Of a stretch of DNA of 64,000 nt, positions 35,701 through 43,318 are shown in pieces. Position 1 is the first letter of the stretch. Every line of letters starts with the position of its first letter. Origin of the DNA: Bog-473 sp963725895 (lineage in GTDB: Bacteria; Actinomycetota; Acidimicrobiia; Acidimicrobiales; RAAP-2); contig CAVSAJ010000003.1 of NCBI GenBank assembly GCA_963725895.1, positions 1,178,001 to 1,242,000 on the forward strand. The letters are read 5' to 3'. The notes under the pieces were generated by a model. That model did not search any database. It was given only the letters and a program-made list of their open reading frames with translations, and was not told the DNA's origin. The position numbers and the translations under genes are program-made.

Positions 35701-35725
35701 GGCCATCGCGGCCTTTGAGCCATAG
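29738..35725 (+). CDS. Giant secreted Ig-repeat protein with glycine-rich domain
   Basis: This 1995-residue protein starts at an ATG overlapping the upstream stop. It has a signal peptide (VMAGTLSLLVGTASAAS), a putative-Ig module (about 45-130; GALPTGVTFTPSTGVLAG), a glycine-rich domain (about 155-465) with many GGGGG and GGxGG runs, then several divergent Ig-like domains. Seven 102-residue repeats (about 920-1634; TATDAVTSSSNPTTVGTAV) differ at only one or two positions. A final region (about 1635-1995) holds a further domain with NTITAGDTLVLVADVG and STTWTETSSSDFAAAIAAFEP, resembling the end of the giant pilin-like protein at 47491-54817. It lacks a wall-sorting signal. It is likely a surface adhesin or matrix scaffold. 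Confidence 0.83.
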   Translation: MQRHRPLHVTSARLAGRTRWAVRIAAALAVMAGTLSLLVGTASAASPAITSADTANFGVGASGTFTVTATGSPSPTLSESGALPTGVTFTPSTGVLAGTPASGTSGVYVLTITATSTAGTATQTFDLNVWTSAPACGAWDSITAPSGAASASFTMSGAGGGGGGFGGTGAAGAGGAGELVNATYTVTSGQTLWLEIGCGGGGGADGTGTGHTTLSGGGTGGTGFIAGGLGGGWYTNGTGFYAGAGGGGGAPTVVCVQPTSGGSTNCGSGDTELSIAAGGGGGGGTTCSDNAGAGGQAGGGSSLSGTGYTGDAGAAGGNEQSGGNGTVGGSGGTTTGGAGGKYGSNNSAGTGGTGGASPTGTGGAGGAQANSGSKDYGTGGGGGGGGWTGGGGGGANSCTGSDGGSGGGGAGASWATTTTGGTGISFTTQSGTSTACGETTGVGSSLAGGLGGAVGTGNGANAYAGCAGNITLTWAVTVKASPTLTTTGPGTGAIGTTIASTAISAALAAGSSPTGTITFSVFGPGSEPSSCTSGGTSVGTTTSVSGNATYHPSAGFTPSAAGDYWWYASYTGDGNNNAAVSACGSGMSETVVAMSSPTLSVAAPSTGYVNTAISASSIAATLTGSSGSNDTDTITFTVFGPQSSAPTSCSSGGTNVGTAIPTGDGTYASSGSFTPSHTGDYWWYVSSPSDGNNNAAASACPPAVETVVSVLVQNGATLTDSASDAGSGVASVTYYYCPSTNFTNLTCTSNTPWTFIGTSSNASPYTVTWTGQPVNGDYVVVAVGTDNVMNSDSSASGSTEVTVSNFSPSVTVTYPVAGTTYGANWSGSITATASSNDGPGTSISRAAVQIEDTTTSQYWNGTTSSWQSSSIYNAASGGSPWTYAFSAVNFSDGHSYSVTAQATDSIGNSGTSTAVTFTYKGTATDAVTSSSNPTTVGTAVTYTATVSGSGVTPTGSVTFESGGTAITSCGSSGVVSLTSGVATCTVTYTSTSGSPLSITAPYSGDSNYGSATGNTVSETINKGTATDAVTSSSNPTTVGTAVTYTATVSGSGVTPTGSVTFKSGGTAITSCGSSGVVSLTSGVATCTVTYTSTSGSPLSITAPYSGDSNYGSATGNTVSETINKGTATDAVTSSSNPTTVGTAVTYTATVSGSGVTPTGSVTFKSGGTAITSCGSSGVVSLTSGVATCTVTYTSTSGSPLSITAPYSGDSNYGSATGNTVSETINKGTATDAVTSSSNPTTVGTAVTYTATVSGSGVTPTGSVTFESGGTAITSCGSSGVVSLTSGVATCTVTYTSTSGSPLSITAPYSGDSNYGSATGNTVSETINKGTATDAVTSSSNPTTVGTAVTYTATVSGSGVTPTGSVTFESGGTAITSCGSSGVVSLTSGVATCTVTYTSTSGSPLSITAPYSGDSNYGSATGNTVSETINKGTATDAVTSSSNPTTVGTAVTYTATVSGSGVTPTGSVTFESGGTAITSCGSSGVVSLTSGVATCTVTYTSTSGSPLSITAPYSGDSNYGSATGNTVSETINKGTATDAVTSSSNPTTVGTAVTYTATVSGSGVTPTGSVTFKSGGSAITSCGSSGVVSLTSGVATCTVTYTSTSGSPLSITAPYSGDSNYGSATGNTVSETINGAGEMAVSPTVVTTSSSDEMVFTFTNNSGTALPSGSTVQVTVPTSSGWTAPSSTNTTVSGGTGCSATVSSSSPNITVTMSSGCGVNDSFTLDYGTSGHQVTAPSAATTSTFTTETKFGSSGTLSAIATQPTVTVVNNITHVQDSDSTLTTNGTSETVQLSNTITAGDTLVLVADVGNNSATGYVSGVSGGGVSTGGWSEAASTGGSTTYGDSEIWYGPVSTTETSSAGRTITVTLNASNTGVFDVSEWSGIAGLDSSATCGSTETAGNATGCGDVGFGKSVSASTIDPTGSYELLISGASVQRTASETTASPFVTLSALPASDSSEEGFGAYLVDSSSSATSTTWTETSSSDFAAAIAAFEP
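32498..34639 (+). repeat. Seven 306-bp tandem repeats
   Basis: Units start at 32498, 32804, 33110, 33416, 33722, 34028 and 34334, each exactly 306 bp (102 codons). They are almost identical; the visible changes are an E/K alternation (TFESGG or TFKSGG) and one T-to-S in the last copy. The array encodes Ig-like domains of the 1995-residue protein. The homogeneity indicates recent amplification, and the true copy number may differ from that assembled. Confidence 0.95.
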
Positions 35726-35860
35726 GAAGTAGAGCCCGAGGCTGGCAACCGTTGGTAAGGGCGGTGGCGGCGCAAGCGGTCCGAGCGTAGGCCTCGACCT
35801 CGGCGCGACGACCACCACCCATCCACCGAGATTCATCCCCGGACCGGAGGAGGAGCGTTC

Positions 35861-36877
35861 ATGCCGGTGCCGTCGATCCGGCAGACTGAGCGGATGACGA
35901 TTCTCGTAACCGGCGGAGCCGGCTACATCGGCTCACACACCGTTCGCCTCCTGCATGAACGAGGACGCGACGTCGTGGCGTTCGACTCCATGGAATTCGG
36001 GAACGCCGCCGCCGTCGGTGAGGTCCCCTTGGTCAGGGGCGACGTCGGGGACCCCGGTGCGATCAGAGATGCCGTCGAGCGTTATGCCGTGGACGCCGTC
36101 GTCCACTTTGCCGCCTACAAGTCGCCAGCAGAGTCGATGGCCGAGCCTCAGCGCTACTTCGGCAACAACGTCGCCAAGACGGGGTCGCTGCTCGACACGC
36201 TCTCGACGTTGGGGGTGCCGAGAGTCGTCTTCTCCTCGACCTGTGCCGTCTACGGAACGCCAGAGAGTGTGCCCGTGGCTGAGGACGCTCCGATCCGCCC
36301 AGAGAGCCCGTATGGGGAGAGCAAGGCCATGACCGAGAGGGTCCTCGGGTGGTACGACCGCTGCCTGGGTCTGCGCTCGGTGAGCCTCAGGTACTTCAAC
36401 GCCGCGGGGGCGTGGCCCGATGGCTCCATCGGTGAGGACTGGACGGTCACCATCAACCTCGTCCCGTTACTCATGAAGGCCGCGCTCGGGCGCAGCGGCC
36501 CCTTGCAGGTCTTCGGGACGGACTATCCGACCCCCGACGGGACGGCGATTCGCGACTACGTGCACGTCGTGGACCTCGCCGACGCGCACATCAAGGCGCT
36601 CGAGTATCTCGAAAGCGGGGGACCGAGCACCGTGGTGAACCTGGGCACCGGGGTGGGGTCGTCTGTGCTCGAAGTACTGACCGCGGCCGAGAAAGTCATC
36701 GGTCGGGCTGTGCCCTACGAACTCGTCGGACGCCGACCCGGGGACCCAGTTGCGCTCTATGCCGACAACACGCTGGCGAAGGATCGATTGAGCTGGTCCG
36801 CCCATTCGGGTATGGATGACATTCTTTCCTCAGCTTGGGCGTGGCACTCCAGCCATCTGAACGGGTACGGCGACTGA
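35861..36877 (+). CDS. galE: UDP-glucose 4-epimerase
   Basis: A 338-residue extended short-chain dehydrogenase. The NAD-binding motif TGGAGYIGSH (17-26), the SSTCAVYG strand and the catalytic Y151-x-x-x-K155 (YGESK) are all present, followed by the GalE-type RYFNAAGAWPDGSIGE and YVHVVDLADAH. It interconverts UDP-glucose and UDP-galactose, supplying sugars for surface glycans. ATG 35861 is chosen because GGAGGAGG lies six bases upstream; this adds 11 residues before the usual GalE start at ATG 35894. It lies between the secreted-protein operon and a GT-C type membrane protein, consistent with envelope glycan synthesis. Confidence 0.92.
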   Translation: MPVPSIRQTERMTILVTGGAGYIGSHTVRLLHERGRDVVAFDSMEFGNAAAVGEVPLVRGDVGDPGAIRDAVERYAVDAVVHFAAYKSPAESMAEPQRYFGNNVAKTGSLLDTLSTLGVPRVVFSSTCAVYGTPESVPVAEDAPIRPESPYGESKAMTERVLGWYDRCLGLRSVSLRYFNAAGAWPDGSIGEDWTVTINLVPLLMKAALGRSGPLQVFGTDYPTPDGTAIRDYVHVVDLADAHIKALEYLESGGPSTVVNLGTGVGSSVLEVLTAAEKVIGRAVPYELVGRRPGDPVALYADNTLAKDRLSWSAHSGMDDILSSAWAWHSSHLNGYGD

Positions 36878-36915
36878 GCGACCCTCGCAGGAGTACTTGC
36901 GTCAGTGATGAGTGC

Positions 36916-38436
36916 TCAGCTCGCTCCGGCGGAAGCTGGAGCGAGCTGCTCGGGCTGCTCCACGCCAGGTGGCGAACTGTGCTCGCGGACCATGCGGAGT
37001 AACGGCCCTGCAGCCAACGCCACGCCGATCGCCACCAAAATTGCCTGCCAGAGCCACGTCACCGGCTGGTGCCGCAGGGGGTCGCTGGAGATCGGCCATA
37101 TGACGAGGGCGCAGACGATTGCGCCGCCCCAAAGCACCACGTCCCAACCCAGGGTGTGGTGGAGCACGTGGCGGATGATGAACAAGAGGCTGACGACAAG
37201 GACGATCAGTGGGATCCAATGGCGTGCCGACTGACCCCACGATTGGCGCCAGACGATCAGGATGTCCTCGCTGTAGATGAGCGTCACCATGGCCAGCCAG
37301 GCGACCAATCGTTCACGGATCCGACCACTGATGACGTCGAGGAGTATCAGCGAGACAGCGAGGGCCATGTAGTAGTAGGCGAAGATGTTCTGTTCGAACA
37401 CGAGCCGGAAACTGAGACACACGGCGACGAGCGAGACCAGAATGGCGGGCTGCAGCACGGATCGGCCGACCCGTCGCACGACCCACCACGCAAGGAGGAG
37501 CGAGAGCACGAGGGGCAGAACCCTCGAGACGAGCACCAGCGGTGCTCCGGCCAGATGGGTCTCCCAGATGACCGTGCCCCCGAATCCAGCTGAATCGCCA
37601 GAGCCCAAGAACAACGGTCGTCCCGCAGCACCCGAAGTGACCACGAGCAACGGCACGGCGATGACGGCGGCTGTGATCACCGCAGCTCCTAAGAAGGGGA
37701 CCCTCTGCTTGGCGGGAGCGACCACGAGCAGAGGCACGGCGACGAGCAAGGCGTACTGCTGCGAGAGGACCGCGAGCGCAACGAGAATGCCTGCGCCGAT
37801 CCAGTGATTCCGCAGCGCGCACGCTACCGCCGCAAGTGCCAAGCCGAGGGCAACGATGTCCTGGGGATGCGTGTACATCTCGACGCACATCCAGACCGGT
37901 GGCAGGCAGGCCACGATGATCAGCGTGGTCGGCTCCCAGCCGCAGCGCCCCCGGCCCGCGGCCCGGAGCAGCCACACCAACCCAAGCAAGAGGAACACCC
38001 AGGTCAGGTAGCCGACGCGCATCGTGGGGAACACGGCTCCCGTGGCTTGCGACCAGTGCACCTCGGCCAGCACGGCCTTGTTGCAGTTGTGTCCGAGTGC
38101 GGACCCTGAAGGGAACGGCGTGCTATGTCCGATTCGAACGAGGGCGCTCACCCCGCCGGCAAAGAGTGGGTAGACGGGGGCGATGAACGTGCTGATGCTC
38201 TTCGGATGTGGCGGATACATGCACGAGAACTTTCCGTGAGCAACGGCCCAGGTGGCGTAGATCTGCTCGTACGCGTCGCCGACAGCGACGCCACCCGCGA
38301 GTGCGATGATGCCAATGAAGGTTCCAAATGAGGCGAACCATCCGAGAGTGCACCACCATTGAGAGAGTGGCCGCGTGAACCATGACGTGGTCATGGGGGC
38401 AGACTCGATGTCATCGTCGGGGGGAGGATTCGCCAT
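36916..38436 (-). CDS. Polytopic membrane protein, GT-C glycosyltransferase-like
   Basis: A 506-residue protein with about ten to twelve membrane helices. The long first extracytoplasmic loop contains GDAYEQIYATWAVAHG and FIAPVYPLF, resembling the acidic first loop of GT-C (GT87-like) polyprenol-phosphate-sugar transferases. A second characteristic segment is MYTHPQDIVALGLALAAVA. The C-terminus is short and cytosolic. The family call is tentative: the fold pattern is right, but I do not see a diagnostic motif. It converges with galE and is upstream of the pilus genes, so glycan transfer to envelope components is possible. Confidence 0.65.
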   Translation of the reverse strand: MANPPPDDDIESAPMTTSWFTRPLSQWWCTLGWFASFGTFIGIIALAGGVAVGDAYEQIYATWAVAHGKFSCMYPPHPKSISTFIAPVYPLFAGGVSALVRIGHSTPFPSGSALGHNCNKAVLAEVHWSQATGAVFPTMRVGYLTWVFLLLGLVWLLRAAGRGRCGWEPTTLIIVACLPPVWMCVEMYTHPQDIVALGLALAAVACALRNHWIGAGILVALAVLSQQYALLVAVPLLVVAPAKQRVPFLGAAVITAAVIAVPLLVVTSGAAGRPLFLGSGDSAGFGGTVIWETHLAGAPLVLVSRVLPLVLSLLLAWWVVRRVGRSVLQPAILVSLVAVCLSFRLVFEQNIFAYYYMALAVSLILLDVISGRIRERLVAWLAMVTLIYSEDILIVWRQSWGQSARHWIPLIVLVVSLLFIIRHVLHHTLGWDVVLWGGAIVCALVIWPISSDPLRHQPVTWLWQAILVAIGVALAAGPLLRMVREHSSPPGVEQPEQLAPASAGAS

Positions 38437-38529
38437 GTGCGCTGGGTGGCACGAATCCGCCCGAACCGGTCTGCGGACCCGTCTACGCGTTGTGACGATA
38501 GTCCACTGACACCCGCGAGAGGTTGATCA

Positions 38530-38545
38530 TCAGTCCGCGGACTGA
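38530..38545. promoter_or_regulatory. 16-bp perfect palindrome upstream of prepilin peptidase
   Basis: TCAGTCCGCGGACTGA is perfectly self-complementary and ends 65 bp before the prepilin peptidase start, in the intergenic region between that gene and the divergent membrane-protein gene. It could be an operator for either gene. No regulator gene lies alongside. Confidence 0.35.
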
Positions 38546-38610
38546 GTCCAGCGCGTCACTAGCGTGAGATCGGTGAACTGCCTGCGGAGTATGTAGGGGA
38601 CTCTGATTCC

Positions 38611-39390
38611 ATGCTCGGATGGCTGGTTGTGTTGTGTGCGGTCTTGGGCCTCGCCGTGGGATCGTTCTTGAACGTCGTGATCTATCGGGTGCCGCGCCAT
38701 GAGTCCATCGTCACGCCCCGGTCGCACTGCCCTTCCTGTGGCAGGTCCATTCAAGAGCGGGACAACATCCCTGTCATGTCCTGGTTGCTGCTCAGGGGCA
38801 AGTGCCGGCACTGCAGGGCGCCCATTTCTGCCAGGTACCCCATGGTCGAACTGACCTGCGCGGGCCTGTTCGCGGGTACGGCTGCTCGCTTTGGCTTCCG
38901 CTGGGACGTCCCCGCCTTCCTCGCATTCTTCGCCGGACTGCTCGCGCTGTCGTGCATCGACATTGAGCAGATGATCCTGCCCAAGAGAATTGTCGATCCG
39001 CTGACGGTCATTGTCGCCGCGTTGCTCCTGCTAGCCGCCGCCGAGACCGGAATGTGGCACGCCTACCTGGTCGGTTTGGCCTGCGCGGCGGGTTGGTTCC
39101 TCGTGTTCTTCGTCATGAACAGAGCGAGCCCTCGTATTCTCGGACGGGGCGATGTCAGGCTGTCCCTCGTCCTCGGTCTGGCGTTGGGATGGTTAGGCGT
39201 CGACTATGTCCTCTTGGGGTTCTTCGCCGCCAACCTCATCGGCGCGATCATCGGCATTGCGTTGATCGCGACCAAGCAGATGAGCCGGCGTGACCGGATC
39301 CCGTACGGGGTGTTCCTCGCCCTCGGCGCCGCGGTCGCCGTCTTCGCTGGACCAGAGCTCCTACGGCCCTTCACCAACCACTCGCTCTAA
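38611..39390 (+). CDS. pilD: Prepilin peptidase (type IV, A24 family)
   Basis: A 259-residue membrane aspartyl protease. The N-terminal cytoplasmic domain has two CxxC pairs (C40/C43 and C65/C68) that bind zinc and often go with N-methylation activity. The catalytic aspartates are D117 (CIDIEQMILP) and D181 in GRGDVRL, matching the G-x-G-D motif. It cleaves and may methylate prepilins at the inner face of the membrane. It converges on the pilus locus, which contains at least three prepilin-like substrates. The leaders GFTLIEL (two) and GDTLIEV are its likely targets. Confidence 0.93.
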   Translation: MLGWLVVLCAVLGLAVGSFLNVVIYRVPRHESIVTPRSHCPSCGRSIQERDNIPVMSWLLLRGKCRHCRAPISARYPMVELTCAGLFAGTAARFGFRWDVPAFLAFFAGLLALSCIDIEQMILPKRIVDPLTVIVAALLLLAAAETGMWHAYLVGLACAAGWFLVFFVMNRASPRILGRGDVRLSLVLGLALGWLGVDYVLLGFFAANLIGAIIGIALIATKQMSRRDRIPYGVFLALGAAVAVFAGPELLRPFTNHSL

Positions 39391-39412
39391 CGCCCGCCTC
39401 GGTGTCGGCGCG

Positions 39413-40133
39413 TCAGCGCACCAATTCCATCCGCAGGCCTTGCTCGTCCCATTCGGGGTCCTGGGGAATACGAACGCTGGCTCGTGCGAAGATCCGCCGG
39501 GCCGTCCACAAGATGGCCGCTGCGTCGAGTAGGTGCGGCTGATGGGCTCCAGGAACCTCGGCGTCGATGATCCGGAGCACGCCAGGCACCTTTTCCTCCA
39601 GGACACCCCGCCGCTCCTCTACACCTTTGAGAGAGCGCTTCGACCACTTCATCGGGACTTCTCCATTGAGCTGGAAGAAGCTCAAATCCGGATTGACCTC
39701 GTAGATCGTCCGCTGGCGAAACGGCGCCATCTCGTTCGCGACCTCGCGGTAGCGGGGCAGCAGCTTCGCGCTCGATGGCGTCGAGGTGGTCGGGCAGCAG
39801 CTCGATGTCACGGAGTGAGTCGAAGCGCACGGGCGCACTCTTGATCGCCCCGCCCCGCGGACCGAGAAGCACCCGCGCCTCGTGGTCACACGTCCGACCA
39901 CCCTTCTTGCGGGCATTTAGGTACCCCACCGGCGCGTTCAGGGCGATCATGGAATACGCCGGGCGCTGGTCGACGACGTCGATGAACTGCTCCATGCGGG
40001 TGGGGTCCTCTGGAGCAAAGATCGTGCCCTGCAGCTTTGCGCTCGCAACCAACCAGCCACCGCGGCAGGGCGTCACCCCGGCAACGAGCGAATAGGGAAG
40101 ATTCGGGCCTCGTCGTGATGGATCGGCTCTCAC
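39413..40133 (-). CDS. DUF429-like protein, apparent frameshift
   Basis: From GTG 40133, which overlaps the pilT stop (GTGA), one frame gives VAGVTPCRGGWLVASAKL, YSMIALNAPVGYL and GGRTCDHEARVLLGPRGG. The second half (NEMAPFRQRTIYEVNPDLSF, LNGEVPMKWSKRSLKGVEER) is in another frame ending at 39413. Both parts match the layout of DUF429 proteins, which are predicted RNase H-fold nucleases. The join is at 39765-39775 and the length fits one inserted base. The coupling to pilT is seen in the sequence; a role in pilus function is unproven. Confidence 0.7.
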
Positions 40134-41227
40134 GCAGAGGTGAGCATCGCACTCCGATGGCTCAGGAGCCGATCAAGCTCCTTCGGGTGCGCCGAAATGG
40201 CCATGGCGTCGTCGTAGGTCACCTGCTCGCTGCGGACGAGGTCGACGAGGCTGGACTCGAGGGTACACATGCCCTCACTTTGGCTGGTTGTCATGACGTT
40301 CAAGAGCTGGTTGGTCTTGCCTTCACGGATCAGGTTCCGAACGGGGTGGTTGGCCACCAGTATCTCGAAGGCAGCCATCATGCCGCCACCGATCCGGGGA
40401 ACGAGCCGCTGCGCAATGACAGCACCCAAGGAGGCGCCCAGCTGCACGCGGATCTGGTCCTGCCGGTAGGCAGGAAAGACATCGATGATCCGGTCGATGG
40501 CCTGGGCTGCATCGTTTGTGTGCAGGGTCGAAAAGACCAGGTGACCGGTTTCGGCCAGGGTCAAGGCGAGTTGAATGGACTCGAGATCGCGCATCTCACC
40601 GACCAGCAGAACGTCAGGGTCCTCGCGGAGGGCCGAGCGCAACGCGCGTTCGAAGGATGGGCTATCCACACCGATCTCACGCTGATTGACCGCAGAGAGG
40701 TTGTGTTCGTGGACGTACTCGACCGGGTCCTCGATGGTGAGGATGTGGACAGCTCGGGTCGCGTTGATCCGGTCGATCACCGAAGCCAAGGTGGTCGACT
40801 TTCCCGAACCCGTGGGCCCCGTCAGCAAGACGAGGCCGCGGGGGAGTCGGGCGACCCACTCCGCGATGGGTGGGAGGCCGAGCTCGTCGAAGGTCGGAAT
40901 TTCAGAGGGGATCATGCGGAGGGCGAGCGCGAGCTCTCCGCGCTGATGGAAGGCGCTGCCGCGGAGGCGAGCCTTGTCGGACCAGGTGAGCGAGAAGTCG
41001 ACGTCTTGGAACTCCTCGAGCGTTGCGACCTGGTCCGGGCTGAGCATGGCGCTCACGATGGACTCGATGTCTGCGGCAGAGAGCGCAGGAGCGCCCTCGA
41101 CCGGCTGCAGGCCTCCATCGACCCGGACCCGTGGGGCCGACCCACTCACCAACAGTAGGTCCGAGCCTTTACGGTCCCACAGGATCTGCAGATATTGATC
41201 GATCGGTGCACATGGGTTTGAGCTCAT
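40130..41227 (-). CDS. pilT: Type IV pilus retraction ATPase PilT
   Basis: A 365-residue secretion ATPase of the PilT type. It has a short PAS-like N-domain (DLLLVSGSAPRVRVDGGL), Walker A GPTGSGKS (137-144), an Asp box (LTIEDPVEYVHE), Walker B (DPDVLLVGEMRD) and a His box (HLVFSTLHTNDA). The C-terminus has the PilT-type QRLVPRIGGGMMAAFEIL and NLIREGK; AIRNLIRE is the classical PilT signature. It disassembles the pilus. ATG 41227 follows an AGGAGGGGAAG ribosome-binding site. It lies directly downstream of the pilin gene. Confidence 0.93.
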   Translation of the reverse strand: MSSNPCAPIDQYLQILWDRKGSDLLLVSGSAPRVRVDGGLQPVEGAPALSAADIESIVSAMLSPDQVATLEEFQDVDFSLTWSDKARLRGSAFHQRGELALALRMIPSEIPTFDELGLPPIAEWVARLPRGLVLLTGPTGSGKSTTLASVIDRINATRAVHILTIEDPVEYVHEHNLSAVNQREIGVDSPSFERALRSALREDPDVLLVGEMRDLESIQLALTLAETGHLVFSTLHTNDAAQAIDRIIDVFPAYRQDQIRVQLGASLGAVIAQRLVPRIGGGMMAAFEILVANHPVRNLIREGKTNQLLNVMTTSQSEGMCTLESSLVDLVRSEQVTYDDAMAISAHPKELDRLLSHRSAMLTSA

Positions 41228-41312
41228 TGCGACTTCCCCTCCTGGCCAGCGTTGATGTCGAAGCGCCCGGCCCCTGCGGGCCGGGCGCTTCGATCTACTT
41301 TGTAATGATTGC

Positions 41313-41717
41313 CTACGAGAGGCTCGAGCAGCCGCCCGCAGCGGTGTAGGCCACTGGGCCACTGCCCGTGTCGACGTCGACCGTGTCGTTGGCCGTGTCC
41401 AGGCTCCACGTCTGGCCCGAGACGTCCGGCCACGCGTGCAGGTACTGGGTCGCACCGCCGGTCAGGTCAGCCGAGCTGGCCGGGTAGCTCCCGACCTCTG
41501 CCTGGTAGGCATCTGCAGCAACCTCGATGGTCTTGCCGTTCGATGTGCACGCAGCTTGCTTGCTCTGACTGGTCACGCCCGTGAGGGAGAAGACCACGAT
41601 CGCGGCAAGGATGCCGAGTACGACGATGACGATGAGCAGTTCGATCAAGGTGAATCCGTGCTCCGGAGACTCCCCGTCCGCCCTGCGCATTTGAATCTCG
41701 CGATAACGCTCAAACAC
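41313..41717 (-). CDS. Type IV major pilin
   Basis: A short pilin. After a charged leader ending in PEHG comes the prepilin signature G|FTLIELLIVIVVLGILAA with Glu at position 5 of the mature protein, a hydrophobic alpha1 helix and a small head of about 85 residues with two Cys (AACTSNGKT and AAGGCSS) that could form the C-terminal disulfide loop. Two starts are possible: GTG 41717 (21-residue leader) or ATG 41690 (12-residue leader). It is flanked by pilC and pilT, and a promoter-like sequence lies about 125-150 bp upstream, so it can be expressed separately at high level. Confidence 0.9.
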   Translation of the reverse strand: MFERYREIQMRRADGESPEHGFTLIELLIVIVVLGILAAIVVFSLTGVTSQSKQAACTSNGKTIEVAADAYQAEVGSYPASSADLTGGATQYLHAWPDVSGQTWSLDTANDTVDVDTGSGPVAYTAAGGCSSLS

Positions 41718-41821
41718 GCGCTATACCGCCTTTCTCTGTTGGCCCAACCCGGCAAAAGGTGGAGCTCGTTATTGATGGAAAAAGGGTTCCCTGGTTGAGC
41801 ACCCCTGCCCACCGAGACGCC

Positions 41822-41869
41822 ATTCCCGGTAGTTGGGAATAGTATCGGGTAGAACCCTTCGATACTCAA
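41822..41869 (-). promoter_or_regulatory. Candidate pilin promoter with overlapping dyad
   Basis: On the minus strand, TTGAGT (41869-41864) and GATACT (41846-41841) are separated by exactly 17 bp, a good sigma70-type arrangement. Immediately downstream, covering the expected start of transcription, is ATTCCC-N7-GGGAAT (41822-41840), a dyad that could bind a regulator. The pilin start codon lies about 105-130 bases further on. The rest of the 42034-41718 intergenic region shows nothing else I can name. Confidence 0.45.
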
Positions 41870-42034
41870 GCAGTTTTTCCGGTGTTATCAGGGAATTGAT
41901 CGAATGGAGTGAATCGGTTTCTCAGCGAGAGTGGCGCGCGACGGACCCCGTACATATCCAGATAGGGACGCGCAACGTTGTAACAAATACACGGGTATCT
42001 CAACGTCCTCTTATTGTCGGTTGAACGACCGGGC

Positions 42035-43303
42035 TCATTTCCACAAACTGAACAACATGAAGTGGATGACACCACTACCTGTTGTTCCCGCAAGGTTTAC
42101 CTGGCGGTAGATCCCGTACATCGCCGACACCATGGCGACGGCAACGAAGCCAACGATGAGCCCCATGAAGATGATCACGGCTGGCTCGAACAGGCTCGTG
42201 AAGTGCTTTACCTTGAGCTCGAGCTCACGATGGTAGAAGGAGGCAGCCGTTTCGAGCTGCTTGTCGAGGGTCCCGGTCTCCTCACCGACCCGGAACATCT
42301 GCTGCGCCGCGGCAGGGAACAGCCCGGTCGCTGCCAACGGGTCCGACAAGCCGTTTCCCTCCATCATTTGTTCACGGACATGATTCAAGCCCTCGCTGTA
42401 GACAGCGTTGTTTGACGATTCGGCGGTCACCGCCATGGCGCGCGGCAGGTCCACCCCTGCGGTCACCAGCGAACAGAGGACCCGACACACACGCTCGACG
42501 ATTGCGGTCTGAATGAGGCTTCCGATCACAGGGATCCTGAGCATGAGCCTGTCGATCCGCTCGCGGCCTGCGTTGTTCCTGCGGACCGCCGTTATGCCGG
42601 CGACAATCAGCACCAGAACCAGGAGGATCACCCACCACCACGTGCTGACAAAGCCGGAGAAGCTCAGCATCATCCGGGTCGGCAACGGAAGTTTCGCATC
42701 GAGCGACGCGAAGAAGGTCCGGAATTTGGGGAGCACGTAGGTGGAGAGGATGAGTACGGTCACGATGGCCATAGCCGCCACGACCGCTGGGTAGACAAGG
42801 GCCGATGTGACCTGTGAGCGGGCGTCGATGTCCCGCTCGATGTACTCGGCCAGCTCCTCCAAGACCTTGTCCAGGGTTCCGGTCAACTCCGCCGATTCAA
42901 GGACGGCGATGTAGTAGCGGGGAAAGGCCTCCGGATGGGCTGCCGCGGCGGCGGCAAAGGTGTCGCCCTCACGGAGCGCGACGGTCATGTCGAGCAGGAC
43001 CCGCTTCAAGAGCTTGTCGGAGGTCTCCTCGGCGATGGTCTCGAGCGCCTCCATGATGGGGATTCCTGCCTCGACGAACACGGCGAGCTGGCGCGAGAAG
43101 TGCATGACCTCCTTGCGCTTGACCTTCTTCCGGGTGATCTCGAACGCCAGGAGGCTCTTGTGTTCTTTGATCGTCGTGGGATCGAGGCCGCGATGGAGCA
43201 AGGCCACGTGCGCCGCGCTGATAGATGCCGCCGTCTCGGTCCCTTTGACGGACTTGCCGTCCTGGTCCACGGCGCTATAGCGATAGTTCAAAAGCGTCTG
43301 CAT
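42035..43303 (-). CDS. pilC: Type IV pilus inner-membrane platform protein PilC
   Basis: A 422-residue GspF/PilC protein with the usual duplicated layout: a first cytoplasmic domain (FSRQLAVFVEAGIPIMEALE .. VLESAELTGTLDKVLEELA), a membrane helix pair (VYPAVVAAMAIVTVLILSTYVLP), a second domain (RVCRVLCSLVTAGVDLPRAM .. RVGEETGTLDKQLETAA) and a C-terminal helix (FEPAVIIFMGLIVGFVAVAMV). It forms the rotor-like platform acted on by PilB and PilT. It follows pilB by 15 bases. Confidence 0.94.
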   Translation of the reverse strand: MQTLLNYRYSAVDQDGKSVKGTETAASISAAHVALLHRGLDPTTIKEHKSLLAFEITRKKVKRKEVMHFSRQLAVFVEAGIPIMEALETIAEETSDKLLKRVLLDMTVALREGDTFAAAAAAHPEAFPRYYIAVLESAELTGTLDKVLEELAEYIERDIDARSQVTSALVYPAVVAAMAIVTVLILSTYVLPKFRTFFASLDAKLPLPTRMMLSFSGFVSTWWWVILLVLVLIVAGITAVRRNNAGRERIDRLMLRIPVIGSLIQTAIVERVCRVLCSLVTAGVDLPRAMAVTAESSNNAVYSEGLNHVREQMMEGNGLSDPLAATGLFPAAAQQMFRVGEETGTLDKQLETAASFYHRELELKVKHFTSLFEPAVIIFMGLIVGFVAVAMVSAMYGIYRQVNLAGTTGSGVIHFMLFSLWK

Positions 43304-43318
43304 CGTCTTCTCCCTAGC

